A stretch of DNA of 64,000 nucleotides from Strobilurus pachycystidiatus (Eukaryota > Basidiomycota > Agaricomycetes > Agaricales > Physalacriaceae): positions 496,001 through 560,000 of the forward strand of contig JAHLMK010000011.1 in the NCBI GenBank assembly GCA_019915135.1, in the 5' to 3' direction. A model generated the notes under the pieces. It saw nothing but the letters and a program-made list of their open reading frames with translations. It did not search any database and was not told the DNA's origin. The translations under genes were made by a program, and so were the position numbers. Of this stretch, positions 47,876 through 59,567 are shown in pieces; the first letter of the stretch is position 1; every line of letters begins with the position of its first letter.

Positions 47876-48222
47876 GCTGGTGTTTACAAAAGGCTCCAAG
47901 TTCGCCCTCGGCTAGGCTCCCGTAGGCAGAGTCGATCAAAGCTAACACTTTGATCTAGACGTCGTGAGCGTCGCGGTCAAGCAAACCTCGTGGGAAATTT
48001 TCGACCAGTAGGCAACTTGATATGGCTTGAGTTCGGATCGTTGCAGTGTCGGCGCGTCGGCGCGTATTGTGCTGAGAAATGATGCATTGTTACTAGTCCG
48101 CATCTCCAAGACAGTGCTAAGATCTACTATTCTCCAGATTCTTTGTTTATTTGAGCGATTACAAGATATAAATGTGACAGAAGGAAGAGAAAGGGATAAG
48201 GACAAGAGCAAGTGGTGGATAT

Positions 48223-48869
48223 CTAGCGGCCACGCTGAGCCTTGTCAAGGACTGAGGGACACACGTCAGAAGGCCGGTAGAAATATAACAGATCAGCGCC
48301 ACGAACCGCTTTCATGCGAAACCTCGCTGTAGTCAGTGCCCTGAATCTCGACGGCGATGCCGACGAGAGAGCGTCGAAGGGCATCCTTGGAGGACGCGAA
48401 CAACATCTTGTCCTTGATCTTGGCGTCATCTGGTGACCTTATCAAAGCTCATCAGCATCTCGCGTGTGCCACGTCGGAGAGGCGGGTGGCGACAGCGGAC
48501 ACGGCGGGCACCGCTGTGCGCCACCGCGGCAGCATCCGGGAAGAGAAACAGAGGACTAACCAGGCGACGAAGAGGATCTTGTTGCGCTTGCCCTCGCCCT
48601 CTTTCTCGAACTCAAAGTCGTAGACAGCGTATCTGCAGGCCGTCTCGGGGAGATCGGCAATGAAGTCGTCGTAGGTGGCGCTGTCGGATGTCTTTTCGAC
48701 GATGATCTCCTTTGCATCGTTGCTAATCCGATAGACGATGTACTTGGTCTTCTTGCCAAGTTTGAGGGCTTGGAATTCCTCGAGACATTTGTCGTTGACA
48801 GCGATGCCGGAGGCCTGCGCAGCGCCAGCAATGAGCGCGACGTCGGGGCATGCGGCGGACACGTACCAT
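48223..48869 (-). CDS. COF1: Cofilin / ADF
   Basis: Actin-severing and depolymerising factor. The first coding exon is just the ATG at 48869, directly followed by a GTACGT donor. Exon 2 gives [33 protein letters not shown], then [34 protein letters not shown]. The later part has [37 protein letters not shown] with the actin-binding long helix, and the end VLDKAQRGR. Length is normal, about 138 residues. An ATG-only first exon is common in cofilin genes. Its start is 96 bp from that of PEX14 on the other strand. Confidence 0.92.
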
Positions 48870-48965
48870 GTTGTTACAACTGAGAGAGAAAGTGATGGTT
48901 CGAGTGAAGCTGTGGTGAGGCTGTGCTACTGATGCAGGACCGGGGTTGGTGCTCAGCTCTTGATC
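48870..48965. promoter_or_regulatory. 96-bp divergent promoter COF1/PEX14
   Basis: Only 96 bp separate the start codons of cofilin (minus) and PEX14 (plus). No TATA motif was identified. Confidence 0.45.
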
Positions 48966-50345
48966 ATGGCCGACGACGACCAGAATGCCGCTGGTCCTTC
49001 CACACCGCCAGCGACGGCCCCGACCGCGGCGGAAGTAGCTGCGCCGGTGGCCGCCCCCTCGGTCGCTGTTGAAGACCGCGTCCAACTCATCGCACGCGCA
49101 CGGTCATTCCTCACCTCGCCCGCAATCCGGCACCAGGACGTGTTTGCCAAGAGACGATTCCTCCTCGACAAAGGCCTCAATGAACCGGAGATTGAAGGCA
49201 TACTAAGAGAACTGGTTTGTCCGCTACTGGCTGCAGAATCACCCGCATTGACGCGCCTCTAGCCTCCGCAGATCCCGCTCGTGCCGCCAAGAACCTACCC
49301 ATTACCGCCTCCGTCGAACCTGCCCAACCTGCTCATCGGGATTTTCCGACTGTTCACCTGGATAGTAGGAGGCACTACTGCTCTCTCCTTCCTCTACTAT
49401 GTAAGTCAACTCGGCCAAGTCACATAGCCGGGCATGCTAACGAGCATGATTTGCAGCGCTATTTCCTCCCGAAAGTTACGCAAACCTCTGTCGCCCGCCA
49501 CTCCCTTCGGGATCACCACATCAATCTTCTGCGAAGTCTGACCACCTCTCTCGCCATCCTCAAGGAAGCACAGGCCGAAAATTTGACCATTCTGCCCAAA
49601 GCAGACAAGTTCAAAGAGCCGTCTTACTTTGCCAGCTGTCACTCTCTCAAGGCTCTCTTAAAGGAAGCGGAGGACCGAAAGATTGACGTGTCCGACATCC
49701 ACCCTATGACTCTGTTGCGCTGTGCTATTCAAGAGTATGCTGTTGGCAAGCAAGGCGACGAAGCCAAGGTCTCGACAGAGGACCTGTTCAGACTCATGGA
49801 AAGCCATGTCACTTGGCTTCTCTCCGATGATGGCGTTCAGTATGAGGTATACCCACCATTGGATTGAGTGAATGTATTCATAACACGTCCTTCCAGCACA
49901 GACTCTGGGAAACGCTCTCGACCTACTCTATATTCAAATCCGAGCCTGCAACGTCTGAGAACACGGGGGTCTCACGATGGACATACGATGCTCCGGTGAA
50001 CGTCCGCCCATCTCCCCTTCTCGAATCTCTGGAAAAGATGTCTACCGCATTGCCCAAGGATCCGAAATCGCGAACCAGCCCCATGCAGCACACCCTGCAG
50101 TCGCTTTCGGATCTCACTGGGTACATCAGCGCCCAAGTATATACGCCGTACCGTGCTTCTCCAAATATATCCCCGGCAGGAGAGGAGTTCAAGCGTGAGG
50201 TTCGGACTCTGAAGGGCTTGGTTTTGAATAGGTGTGTGTTTGACCTTTTCTTTGTTTTATTCTTGACATCATGTACAGGCGCTCTTTCATGCCGAACGTC
50301 CCTCGCGTCCCGAGCGCGTCACCCTCGCCACAACCTGGTGCATAG
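48966..50345 (+). CDS. PEX14: Peroxin-14
   Basis: Docking component for Pex5/Pex7 cargo receptors at the peroxisomal membrane. It starts MADDDQNAAGPS after a leader (a TTG two codons upstream is not used). An Ala/Pro-rich start is followed by the Pex14 N-domain (RVQLIARARSFLTSPAIRHQDVFAKRRFLLDKGLNEPEIEGIL in pieces). Then comes a Pro-rich linker (PPQIPLVPPRTYPLPPPSNLP), one hydrophobic segment (LLIGIFRLFTWIVGGTTALSFLYY) and a helical region. The last exon, GRSFMPNVPRVPSASPSPQPGA type, ends at a TAG at 50345, 63 bp from the convergent dehydrogenase stop. Introns are short and GT-AG. Confidence 0.88.
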
Positions 50346-50408
50346 AGATCGTCAAGTTGTAAAGGTATCTTGTATGTGTATGTTACCATCACTTCGTCAG
50401 TGGAAGCA

Positions 50409-51481
50409 CTATTCGAGTGCCGTCTTGCTACTCTCTGGGATGAAGGTATCTGCTGAATCTAATACCTCCTTCCATATCTTTTCTACCATCAGCTTTCCTT
50501 TCTCACTACTTTCAAAGGGCAGTGTTCTGCGAACGACCAGTTAGTGCTACCTGACGCAACAATGTGCAGATGACTTACGACTTCATCACGCCTGAAGATA
50601 TGAATCTTCCATGGCTATCTTCCCCGGCCGCCAGCGCCATGATAGTGAACGTAGCGCCCTTCTCGGGGGACTTGCCGAGTACGTGGCGCAAGAGGTTCAT
50701 GGCCTGCTTTAGCATCCAGGGCATGTTCGAATTACGGTCCAAGTCTGTGATGACCATCCCGGGACACATGTCGTTGATGATGACCTCCTTGGCACTCACT
50801 CGTGAGGCAAGCGCGCGCGTAAACATTCCGACCAGAAGTTTACTGTCTGAGTACCGATGGACGATGGAAAACGTCTTGGGGTCGTTCATGTATTCCATGA
50901 TGGCACGGTCTTGTGGGACGGGTTGGGCTAAGAGGGCAGCGCTCTCTTGCATTATAGAACTGACGATAGTAAGGCGTGAAGGCGATGTCGGGGAACCTGA
51001 TTTGCGCAGCAGAGGAAGGAGCCAGATGGAGAGCATCGCCGTGGAGAGGTAGTTGATCTGGGCAATCACCTCGTTCTGTGTGATAGGCGACTTTTCAAAC
51101 TTTGTCCCGACTACTCCAGCTACGAAACAGGTGAGTCCTCATCAAATCTTGTTCCATTCATCTCGCACCGTTTAGAACAACAATATCCAGTTTAGTGATA
51201 TCGCTCGAGACCTTCTTGCCGAATTCGGCTACCGACTCGTTGGATAGCATGTCCAACGTGTATATCAAGAACTTGGGTGTCTCCTTGCGGGCCTGGACCT
51301 CTGGATCGCTGAGCAGCCGCTGCTTGGCTGCTTCGCCCTTCTCAACGGTCCGTACACCCAAAATCAGGCACGAGACCTCCAAACGAAGGAGTAAAAGCGC
51401 GATGGCGAACCCAAGACCGGAGTTCGCGCCCGTAACAAGGGCGGTCTTTCCGGCGTAGCTATGGTCAAAGGGAAGAGCCAT
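50409..51481 (-). CDS. Short-chain dehydrogenase/reductase 1
   Basis: NAD(P)-binding Rossmann oxidoreductase of the retinol-dehydrogenase-like SDR group. It starts MALPFDHSYAGKTALVTGANSGLGFA with the TGxxxGxG dinucleotide motif. LDIVVLNGA stands at the NNAG position, a Ser lies in TIVSSIMQ, and the catalytic Tyr and Lys are in RYSDSKLL. The end of the main exon, RFISSGVMKS, joins an additional exon at about 50523 (GTAAGTCATC donor, GTTCGCAG acceptor) that supplies TLPFESSEKGKLMVEKIWKEVLDSAD and ends at 50409. Related in length and motifs to the SDR at 56530-57627. Substrate unknown. Confidence 0.82.
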
Positions 51482-51901
51482 AACATTAGCCTCCCATGAG
51501 TTCCAGAAGGACCTTATAACTTCTTGACATCCACAACGACTGATACTCTACCCTGACGGCTCGACTCCGAACAAGGCCGGTCGACTTCAATACACTTCAT
51601 TGATTATATTCTCATGGCCCTGGTGTCAGAATACTCGCGGCTTTGCGCGACCCGGTTGGCCGATACTCCAATACATTCGACGGACTAGTTGAAACCACAG
51701 ATATAGAAGAAACGGTCGCCAAATTCTCAAGGCTACCCATCAAATGACGAGAGGTGTTTCGCGCCTATGACGAAGGCGGTCGTCCTAGTATGGCGGACGC
51801 TGGGCAGACGCCATCGGGCTTTTCAGAACAATATAAGTAATGGTACGAATCTTCTTCTTCCTTTCAGCTATGATTCATTTACGATGATACCAAGCGCGTA
51901 A
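51482..51901. other. Intergenic, nothing seen
   Basis: About 420 bp between the SDR 1 start (minus) and the stop of the next minus-strand gene. No feature recognised. Confidence 0.4.
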
Positions 51902-52691
51902 TTAGCGACGAGCGTGTTTCTTCTTCGGCGAGGGCAGCACCGCGTCTGGACAACAATTCTCCTTTGTAAGCGCGTCGCCGGCTCTAGGAGAGCGTTTGCG
52001 CTTGTGTGTATAGGCTTCAGGGCGCAGACCCTACAAATTGATGGACTGTCGGCAACCGCAGATGAAAGGAGTGTGGGGAGTGGTGACTTACAGGTCCAAT
52101 TCGACTTTCTGCGACTGCTTTGTCATTATGGATAGACTCCAACAACGAGGCACACTTCAAGCGTACTCTGTCAGTCTCCTCCTTCGTGAGGTCGTCTACT
52201 ATGACCACTTTGTCACTCTACAATTCGAGTCACATAGCAGCGTTGGCAATATTGCAGACGTTACGTACGGGGACGTGGCGTAGAATACCATCCATTTCGG
52301 CGCGTAAAAGTGAAGCGGAGCATCCATGGAATTCATCACAGGACGCCTCTGCGCATGTTAAGACTTGCTCCCACACATCCTCCTCAAATGCGCCTGCTCT
52401 GTATGGCTTGAGGGAGTTGACTATACCGATGAGGGAGTTCGTAGCCTGTGACGTGAAGCGCGGCTTGTGCCTTGATTGCACTGTAGAGAGATTGCGGTGG
52501 GGCAGGGAATGTTCTCGCGATAGGGAATGTCCGGCACCGATGTTGGTGTTTGGGAGCGACATCTTCGAGGCGAAGTCAGCGGCGAACAGATCGTCCGGCC
52601 AGGCTGGCAGGTCACTTGTATTGTCCGTGTAGGCTGGCGGCGACATGTAAGGAACAGGATATCGGCGATTCCGCTTGAGGTTGAGAGACAT
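51902..52691 (-). CDS. Unknown, probably nuclear protein
   Basis: Starts MSLNLKRNRRYPVPYMSPPAYTDN. The middle has an acidic/hydrophobic helical region (GIVNSLKPYRAGAFEEDVWEQVLTCAEASCDEF). An exon with VVIVDDLTKEETDRVRLKCASLLESIHNDKAVAESRIGP uses a GTAAGT donor and joins a last exon beginning GLRPEAYTHKRKRSPRAGDAL and ending PSPKKKHARR. Two basic clusters at the C-terminus look like nuclear localisation signals. The exon 1-2 join is not settled because a TGA lies between them. No family recognised; it sits between SDR 1 and the Zn2Cys6 gene. Confidence 0.55.
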
Positions 52692-53071
52692 ATTTCCGAA
52701 GAGATGGGCAGGCCCCGACGCTTTTTAACCTACAGTCAACCTACCAGCAAGTGGAGCAAAATCAACGTCATTTTTTAACAGGATGAGATTGCGTGGCGAC
52801 CACAATCACGTACACAGCTCGTTAATCTCCACACAAGATAGGGTCGACTTGGAACCAAAATGTGGAAAGGCTTGAAACGCAGCTCGTTACATAGGGTGCC
52901 GCGAATGCCCCACAAGCGCTCATAGTTGCAATATTGATTACTGTAATGTCCGATTATAATATCATCAACTATACATGAGTAATGTAGAGAGTATTATACT
53001 AGTATAGAACTCTATTTAAGTCAAGTAAGACATAGGAAAGAAAAGCCAGTCCGTTGATGGCGCGCGCTTGG
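52692..53071. other. Intergenic, nothing seen
   Basis: About 380 AT-rich bp between two minus-strand genes, presumably promoter of the upstream unknown and terminator of the Zn2Cys6 gene. Confidence 0.4.
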
Positions 53072-54985
53072 CTAGGTCCCAAGAGCAGCCCGCACTTGGT
53101 CAAGCTGGAACGCTATGCAAGGGGTCAGTCTGCCAAGTTGTACCGGGGTGATTCCAGGCGTACTTACCTATGAAGGGACAAGTTGGAGCGAGCGCAGACA
53201 TAACTCGCATTAGGGCTTTGAGGAGATTCGCGAGTTCTTCCCGCGACGAAGAAATAGCTATCTCTCGGACAAGAAACTGGCACGCCTTCTCCCAGAGGAC
53301 CTGGAGGAATTGACAGTCATTTCGATGAGGCAGCAAAGAGACTGTCATCCAACGTACACCCAGGAAAGCATCCACATATTCCACCTGTACATTCAAGAGC
53401 TCGACCATTTTACAGACAGCAACGATTATGCGCGTTCGCGAATTGGGATTCGCAGAGACGACGGGTAGATGAAGAGCAAGGACTGCCCCATGTGACAAGG
53501 TGTGCACAAGGTGTCCTGTTGGAGCCATAGCAGTGATAGGAGGCAATGTCTGTATGAAGCGCTCCAGAATAACAGAGAAGGCATTGAATGAAGAGAAGAA
53601 ACGAGTGGCAGTCGATGGTGGCATGGCTAGAAGGGCATATTAGAGACGAAGGCGGGTATTTTGCGTAGATACTCACCTGCATCATATCTTTGTGCTATCC
53701 GACCTGCCTGTTGAAAGAGAATGGACGCTTTTGCATAGATTGCCAAGAGGGAAGTTCCATAGTCGGAGTCACCTGAAAGAAACTTCTGAACGGTGTAACC
53801 TCTTTGAAGAGGTAATTGAGGAACCTATACGTCCTTCAGCGCCATTTCACCGGTAGAATGAAGGCAACATGTAGCTACCTCATGATATTGAGACCCATCC
53901 AACGGCCAAGGTGCATCAATTCTCGACGCATCAACATCGAGAGCAAAATTGGGTGACCCATCTAAAGCCGCCCAACAATTGTCCAGAATGAATACTGTCC
54001 ACATTCCATTAAGCCTTTCTCCGCCGCCGACGATGTCGGTGACACTGGAAGGATCGAGCTTATGCAGACCTGAGCTCAGCACCAATGACACGACCGTGCT
54101 CATGCGATATTTCGCCTCCAGTAGTCTACCTGTACGAAATAGATATTGTGCAATGAGGACCTCCGCTTGGACATGCTGGATAACCCCATGTGGATGCAAC
54201 ATGGAGCCAGCTAGTCCGTGCGCCATTGCTTGGGCAAGACACTCGGCCTCGTAAGCGCGTATTCCTTCCGCGGGGGAGAGGTGGATAGCCCAAAGAAGCA
54301 TGACAAGATGCAGCACCGGGATGGGGTGTTCGATAGGATTTGAACTAGAAATCGCTTCCGTCAGGCGAGCTATGTCGAGAAAGAATCCAAGTCCGTGACA
54401 TTGAGCTAGGAATAGCTGTAATCTGCAATGAAAAGTTCGGTTTGACAGCGACCGCAAAGAATGGAAAGTCTCACAGAGTATGTTGGATCTCGACAGGAAT
54501 GTTCTGCAAACGAAACAAGATGTTATAACAAGCGGTATGAAGATTTGATACAATTAAAACACACCAGAGCGGCCTCAGTGACCCGGAAAGATGACCCAAG
54601 AGGTTTGGGGTTCCGGTCGGCTTGGTTCGATTGTTCGAGTTCTTGGATCCTCCTTTCAACCGCCGCAATCTGCTCTTTGATCTTCTTGTCTTTACTGTCC
54701 CCTCGAACGTCGCTGTATCTGCAGTCCTTGAAGGTATCCGAAGTGTCACATTGTCCGCATGTCGGCCTTTCGCCATCACATCGCTACGGCATTATATCAG
54801 TCACTACCGTGTCGAGCAAGGCATCACACACGCACGATCTTTCGGTGTCTGCACTGGAAATTGAATCAGTCAGTATACACGGTTAACCTCGTATTCGAAC
54901 TCACATTCAGACAGGCGTTTCCTTTGGCGAGCTGAGGTAACCTCGAAGATGGGTTACTACGGTGTGACCGAGACGAAGTAGACAT
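53072..54985 (-). CDS. Zn2Cys6 fungal transcription factor
   Basis: Starts MSTSSRSHRSNPSSRLPQLAKGNACLN. The binuclear zinc cluster is spread over three exons but reads through as CLNCRHRKIRCDGERPTCGQCD..C, the standard six-Cys pattern, followed by a basic linker and a coiled-coil dimerisation stretch (KKIKEQIAAVERRIQELEQ). The body has a fungal_trans-type domain: PIPVLHLVMLLWAIHLS, HPHGVIQHVQAEVLIAQYLFRTGRLLEAKYRMSTVVSLVLSSGLHKL and RLNGMWTVFILDNCWAALDGSP. The last exon (acceptor TTGCATAG) encodes FQLDQVRAALGT. It probably controls nearby or metabolic genes; the two flanking dehydrogenases are candidates by position only. Confidence 0.85.
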
Positions 54986-55546
54986 CGGTAATGAGTACCC
55001 CCTGTCGGTGTTGACGAATCTTTTATATCTGACCAAGAACCATCAACACTCATATACGTGTCGAGCTGCGAGCCTCATAAACGGACGCGTCTTCGTTCCT
55101 GGCCGATCCATAACATCAGCCGCATTCTGAAAATCCATGAATTGGATGAATATCAGGCAATGGCGGTGATCTGACTGCGCATGCGCTCCGGCTCGAAAAG
55201 GCAAACTAAACAGCTACATTTGCGGCTTTGTCTGCAGGCATTACGCTTGTATATGTCGTACCGATGTCGGGTGCGCTGGGGCTGTGGCCATGTCTTATCA
55301 GAGCGGAGTAGAGAACCGAATTTTCGTAAGTCGTGCTGACTACTGACCCGTACGACAGCTATTCGCCTCCCAGCGTCCAAATAAGAGCCGGAGTATTCCA
55401 GCAACCGATAGAGGTCCGGAATAGTGTTGCCTCCTTCCTTCGCGGTGAGCACGCCTGTACGTGTTAACATTGAACTTGTACAGCCACATGCATAACCCAC
55501 CAGTCTAATGCGCATCGAGATGAAACGTGTTCCATTTCGTTTCAAC
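54986..55546. other. Intergenic, no supported gene
   Basis: About 560 bp between the Zn2Cys6 start and the RPC19 stop, both minus strand. The open frame 55153-55638 overlaps RPC19 in another frame and is a shadow. Confidence 0.45.
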
Positions 55547-56120
55547 TTAGCTCTGCTCTTCCCAACGCTCGAAGTTCCCGGACTGGAGGCTGCGGACGTA
55601 GGTTTCACCAATCGTTGTACACACCGCATCAAGGTCATCCAGTGCTTGAACCAGTGCGTCGAGGGAGGACAATTTATCTAAACGTGATATTTTGATTCAC
55701 ACAGACTAGAGATTTGAAAACTGGCTCATACCGTACATCTGTATGCGAACATGTATGAAGTTTTCGGAAGGATGGGGGACACTGCCAAGACGTTATTCGC
55801 CCCCGTTCTGAAAATCTGGAAATCCTGGCCCAGACCTGTAACCGCAGAACTCGACCTTGGGGCTGTAAGATGTTAAATGTCTCCGCAGGTGAAAGCACAT
55901 ACACACTCACTTTTTCATCAACATCCACCTAAGCGCATTGCCGATAGTATGGGATTCGTCATGAATCCTGAATGTTGCGGCAGAATCGTCTGGTGTTGTT
56001 GCGCCGACCTGAGAAACAGAAGCTTTGTTGGTGGATGAGCGCAGTCGACAAGGCTGTTCACACAATTTGGACTTTGGGAATAGTTGCCGACATGCTGCGA
56101 GTGTAGTCAGTCATTGACAT
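55547..56120 (-). CDS. RPC19: RNA polymerase I/III subunit AC19
   Basis: Small Rpb11-like subunit that pairs with AC40 in both Pol I and Pol III. Five exons on the minus strand: 56064-56120, 55911-56008, 55836-55862, 55732-55781 and 55547-55677, in all 363 nt, 120 residues. The assembled protein begins MSMTDYTRSMSATIPKVQI, then [59 protein letters not shown], and ends NFERWEEQS. The HTxGNALR and VEFCGYSxPHPSE phrases are diagnostic of the family. The third exon is 27 nt. No single long frame covers the gene. The start could also be the second Met. Confidence 0.92.
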
Positions 56121-56529
56121 GCTGAAAATGACAGCTTTGCATCTTACGTCGCGTATAAAAGGGCCAGATTGATGCTGGTTGGACGTCGAACGTTCTTGTT
56201 GAACGTTGAAATGCAGAAGGTCAGAATCAAAAACCTAACTCGACTTACCCGTGTCCGCGTGATAGTCGGTCCCTGTCTCAGTCTGCCGATCCCCTTTTGA
56301 CGTGACCTGCGCGCGACGCGACGATCTACGACGACATGCAGCACCTTGTCAAGTTTCAATTTCCGTCATATACAGAGAGTACTCCAACAAAAGGTAGCTA
56401 TGCGCAAATTGAAACATGGAGACGCGTAACATTGTGGCGGCCCAACAGCTAGATTGGCTGAACATCCTAAAGGAAGACAAGTACACAGATACCGAAGTGT
56501 GAGATGTTTCTATGGACTTGAAAAGCAGT
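56121..56529. other. Intergenic, upstream of RPC19
   Basis: About 410 bp between the RPC19 start and the SDR 2 stop. A GTATAAAAG sequence is present at about 56153 on the plus strand, but no plus-strand gene follows it. Confidence 0.4.
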
Positions 56530-57627
56530 CTACAAGCTAGAGAGAGCGGATGAAGGGGCCACTTTGTTAAGAGCAACAAGCGTCTCTTTCCAAAGCGCGT
56601 CATATATCTCCTGGCCTTGCTTGGACTCCAGGAAGAGCAGACTGGTGATTTCAAACATTCAGTTTCTGGGAGACTAGTTCATGAAGCATGACAAACCTTG
56701 TAGTGTGGTTGTTCGTGACAAGAGCGCCATGCGTAGCTGCGTCATCCGATGCCGCCAGGATTATAAGTCTAGCTCCAACCTCTGGAGTACGCGCCTGCTT
56801 GACAAAGTAGAACACCGGGATAACCTTCTGCAAGACCCATGGCGCGTCTCTGGCCAAATTGGTTCGAACAGCCCCCGGGCAGACGTTGTTGACGATGACT
56901 TGGGAGGAGTCGACGTGGTGCGAGAAGGACTTGACAAACATCGCAAGTAGGAGCTTCGACCTGCCATATTGTTCCTGGCCATTGAATTTCTGGTTCACTG
57001 ACATGGCCTCGAGAATGGATTGGTTTGAAGACGGAATGTACGCTTGTACGGCGTTTTCCGATCCGGTGAAGGTAAGATGAGAAGGAGATCCAGGGGTGGA
57101 TGCCAATTGGAGGAGAGGAAGGAGAAGGACGCCGAGAAGGACAGTGGAGAAGTAATTGACTTGGAATGTCATCTCGCGCTGAGTCTCGGGCGCGGATTTC
57201 CATCTAAATAGGAAGACACCGGCATTGAGGACAGCGATATCAAGCGCAGGAATATCCCGCTTGAGAGAGTCCGCGAATTGAACCACGGACTTTTCTGACG
57301 CGAGATCGACTTCGTAGATCAGGATCTCCGGCTTGGATGTCAGAGAAACGACGACGGGGTCGACAAGTAGTTGAGATTTAGCGGTCTCGCCACTGGCACG
57401 AGTCCGAACACCAAGAATCAGCCGATGAACACCACGCTGGATGAAATGGAGTGATGTGGCGAAGCCAAGTCCCTGAAAGCAATGTACACATGAGTGATAC
57501 AGTAAGCGGAGAAATTTCCTCAAGTGATTTCACGAACGGAATTAGCGCCGGTGACTAGGGCAGTTCTACCGGTAAATGAGAGGTCAGAAGGGAGGTCTGG
57601 GACGGCTGGCTGACCAAAGAAGGGCAT
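56530..57627 (-). CDS. Short-chain dehydrogenase/reductase 2
   Basis: Second SDR of the same type. Exon 1 starts MPFFGQPAVPDLPSDLSFTGRTALVTGANS, completed by GLGFATSLHFIQRG after an intron. LDIAVLNAGVF is the NAG motif, LTFTGSEN carries the active-site Ser region, and the Tyr-Lys pair is in EQYGRSKLLLA. VNNVCPGAVRTNLA is the conserved Pro-Gly motif. A last exon ending LESKQGQEIYDALWKETLVALNKVAPSS closes at 56530, like the tail exon of SDR 1. The start at ATG 57627 fits the paralogue; an earlier in-frame Met at 57780 is possible. Substrate unknown. Confidence 0.85.
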
Positions 57628-58195
57628 GCTGGAACTGATGAACAGCGCTACGCCGCTGAGTCTTCCGTGGTTTTGATCAGATATTTTCGAAGATATGAAA
57701 TATCGGGATTCCCGACGGAAGTCCTGGATCAGTCTGCGACTTACAAACCAAGGGCTATCGGTCTTTGACGCGTCAGGCACCTCACTACGCCTGTGGGTAA
57801 CTTTTGAACGCGATTGGCCATGGAATCAAATTGGCCACCCATCGTTCACATGCGTGCGTACGCTTGTGATGTAAAGCCTGGCAACATCTTATTTTACGGG
57901 TGTTCGAACGTGAATACAAAGACTCAGTAGGTCACCGTGATTCTTATTGCAAGATGTGAGTGGAGGGTACATACGAGGGTGTACAACAACTGGTGAGAAA
58001 TGTGTATGTACTCCGGGCAAAACGAATAAAAATAATGAGATATCCAAGAAGATAGGTGCGGTATGGGGTCCATAGTGAGTGAGTGGATGAGTATGGGTCC
58101 ATGAATGACATTCAAATCGTAGATGAGGTGAGAAGGAACTGGAGGGGGAAACAAAGGAAATCGGAGGCCACATGCGCTTGAATGCGCATGCGGTT
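57628..58195. other. Intergenic, nothing seen
   Basis: About 570 bp between the SDR 2 start and the stop of the ACT-domain gene, both on the minus strand. No gene, RNA or repeat recognised. Confidence 0.45.
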
Positions 58196-59567
58196 TTAGC
58201 ACGAACGAAGGAGAGATTGTGCCCGAAGTGCATGCCTTTTTTCAACTAGCAGGTTCGCGGTCTTGACAGTTGAACTGTACATGTGGTTGATGCCCGCATG
58301 CTCGAGCACCCGCGAGAACCGATTGACCAGACCGTGCTTGTCTAGACCGAAACGGCGCAAATCGATTTGTAGACATCTGAGCATCCCGGTTCCTTCTTCC
58401 TCGTCATCGTCATCGCTGGCCGAGGATGAATGGTCCTCAAAGTCAAGCTCGCTGCCACACATGACCATGTGGCGGTCATTTTGAGGGAAAAGGGCGGCGA
58501 GGGCGCGAACATCCGTGGTCAGGGATGAACCCTCGGCTGTGCGCGTGAAGCTGAAGAAGGGTATGGGCGGTGGCGGTGGAGGCGGAAATGGGGTGGTATC
58601 AATGCGTAGTGAAGTCATGGGACTGATGCGGTGTTTAGAGGGAGGATTGAGTGAGGACGTTAGATCAGATGTGGAGCGTGAATGTGAAGTGGCAGACGAA
58701 ATGGGAGACTCCGAAGATGGAGAATGAGAAAAGTAAGCATCTTCAGAGTCATCATCCGAGTCTGTGGGAGGAGAGGGAGAACCATAAACTGGCTGCGACT
58801 GAATAAGATCTGGAAAGGCAACGAGTTTGACGATTTTAAGTGACCACTGCTCCGCGGCAGCGTCCTGCAGTCCCACACATGTGAGATCTGAATTGAGCAC
58901 GTGAACCTGGCCAGCATGCGGTGAGTGCGACTTGGTGCGTGGGGCTGGGTCCGTCTCGGAAGGAGCGCCGGACGGTGAGTTGGTGCGCGTCATCACCGCC
59001 GGAGTTGGAGAGGCGGGAGTGGTATCGCTGGAATATAGAGAAAATCCGGCAGCAGAGAAAAGAGCAAGAGCTTCCTGCAGGCGGCTCTCCTTGACAAAAA
59101 TGAAGTCACTCATGTACGAGGACTGGTATAAAATCGATATTCCAGCCGCCGCCAGCGGGCCAGAGAGTTCGTTGATCCGTGCACCAGACTTATCTGTATA
59201 TATTGCGTGAATGAAGCAAGAGAAATACGGTGGGTAACTCACTGAGCTGGTCGCTGTGCGAGTCGATCTGCAGAACGCTCCATTTCTCGTAGGAGATTTC
59301 CACACATTCCCAGGCTGGGCCACCAGCGCTACTGCCCTGGCTTCCACGACGTCTCTGGCGATCCTTTCTGGCAACCCGCTCAAATTCTGCCAGCTCGCCG
59401 CGCTCGACGAACAGGCTCATTTCGATCTCGTTGCAGGTCATGTTGAGAAAAGTCTGAGTCGGCTGGAGGATGTGGTGCAGGACGGGGTGGGTGAGCTGGG
59501 CTAGGCGCGAGCGCGGTATGTGCACCAGCGAGAGCGACGTCGGCAGCAGCGAGATGGTGACCTGCAT
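58196..59567 (-). CDS. CASTOR-like ACT-domain protein
   Basis: Resembles the CASTOR/GATSL group, whose animal members are cytosolic arginine sensors acting on GATOR2 and TORC1. Exon 1 (start ATG 59567) has ISLLPTSLSLVHIPRSRLAQLTHPVLHHIL and a first beta-rich part ending SYEKWSVLQIDSHSDQL. Exon 2 continues KSGARINELSGPLAAAGISILYQSSYMSDFIFVKESRLQEAL, the ACT signature with its ligand-site loop. A long Ser/Pro-rich insert includes a run of prolines. A second ACT-like end, GLVNRFSRVLEHAGINHMYSSTVKTANLLVEKR, closes the protein. Whether it senses arginine cannot be read from the sequence. The insert is much longer than in animal CASTOR. Confidence 0.75.
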
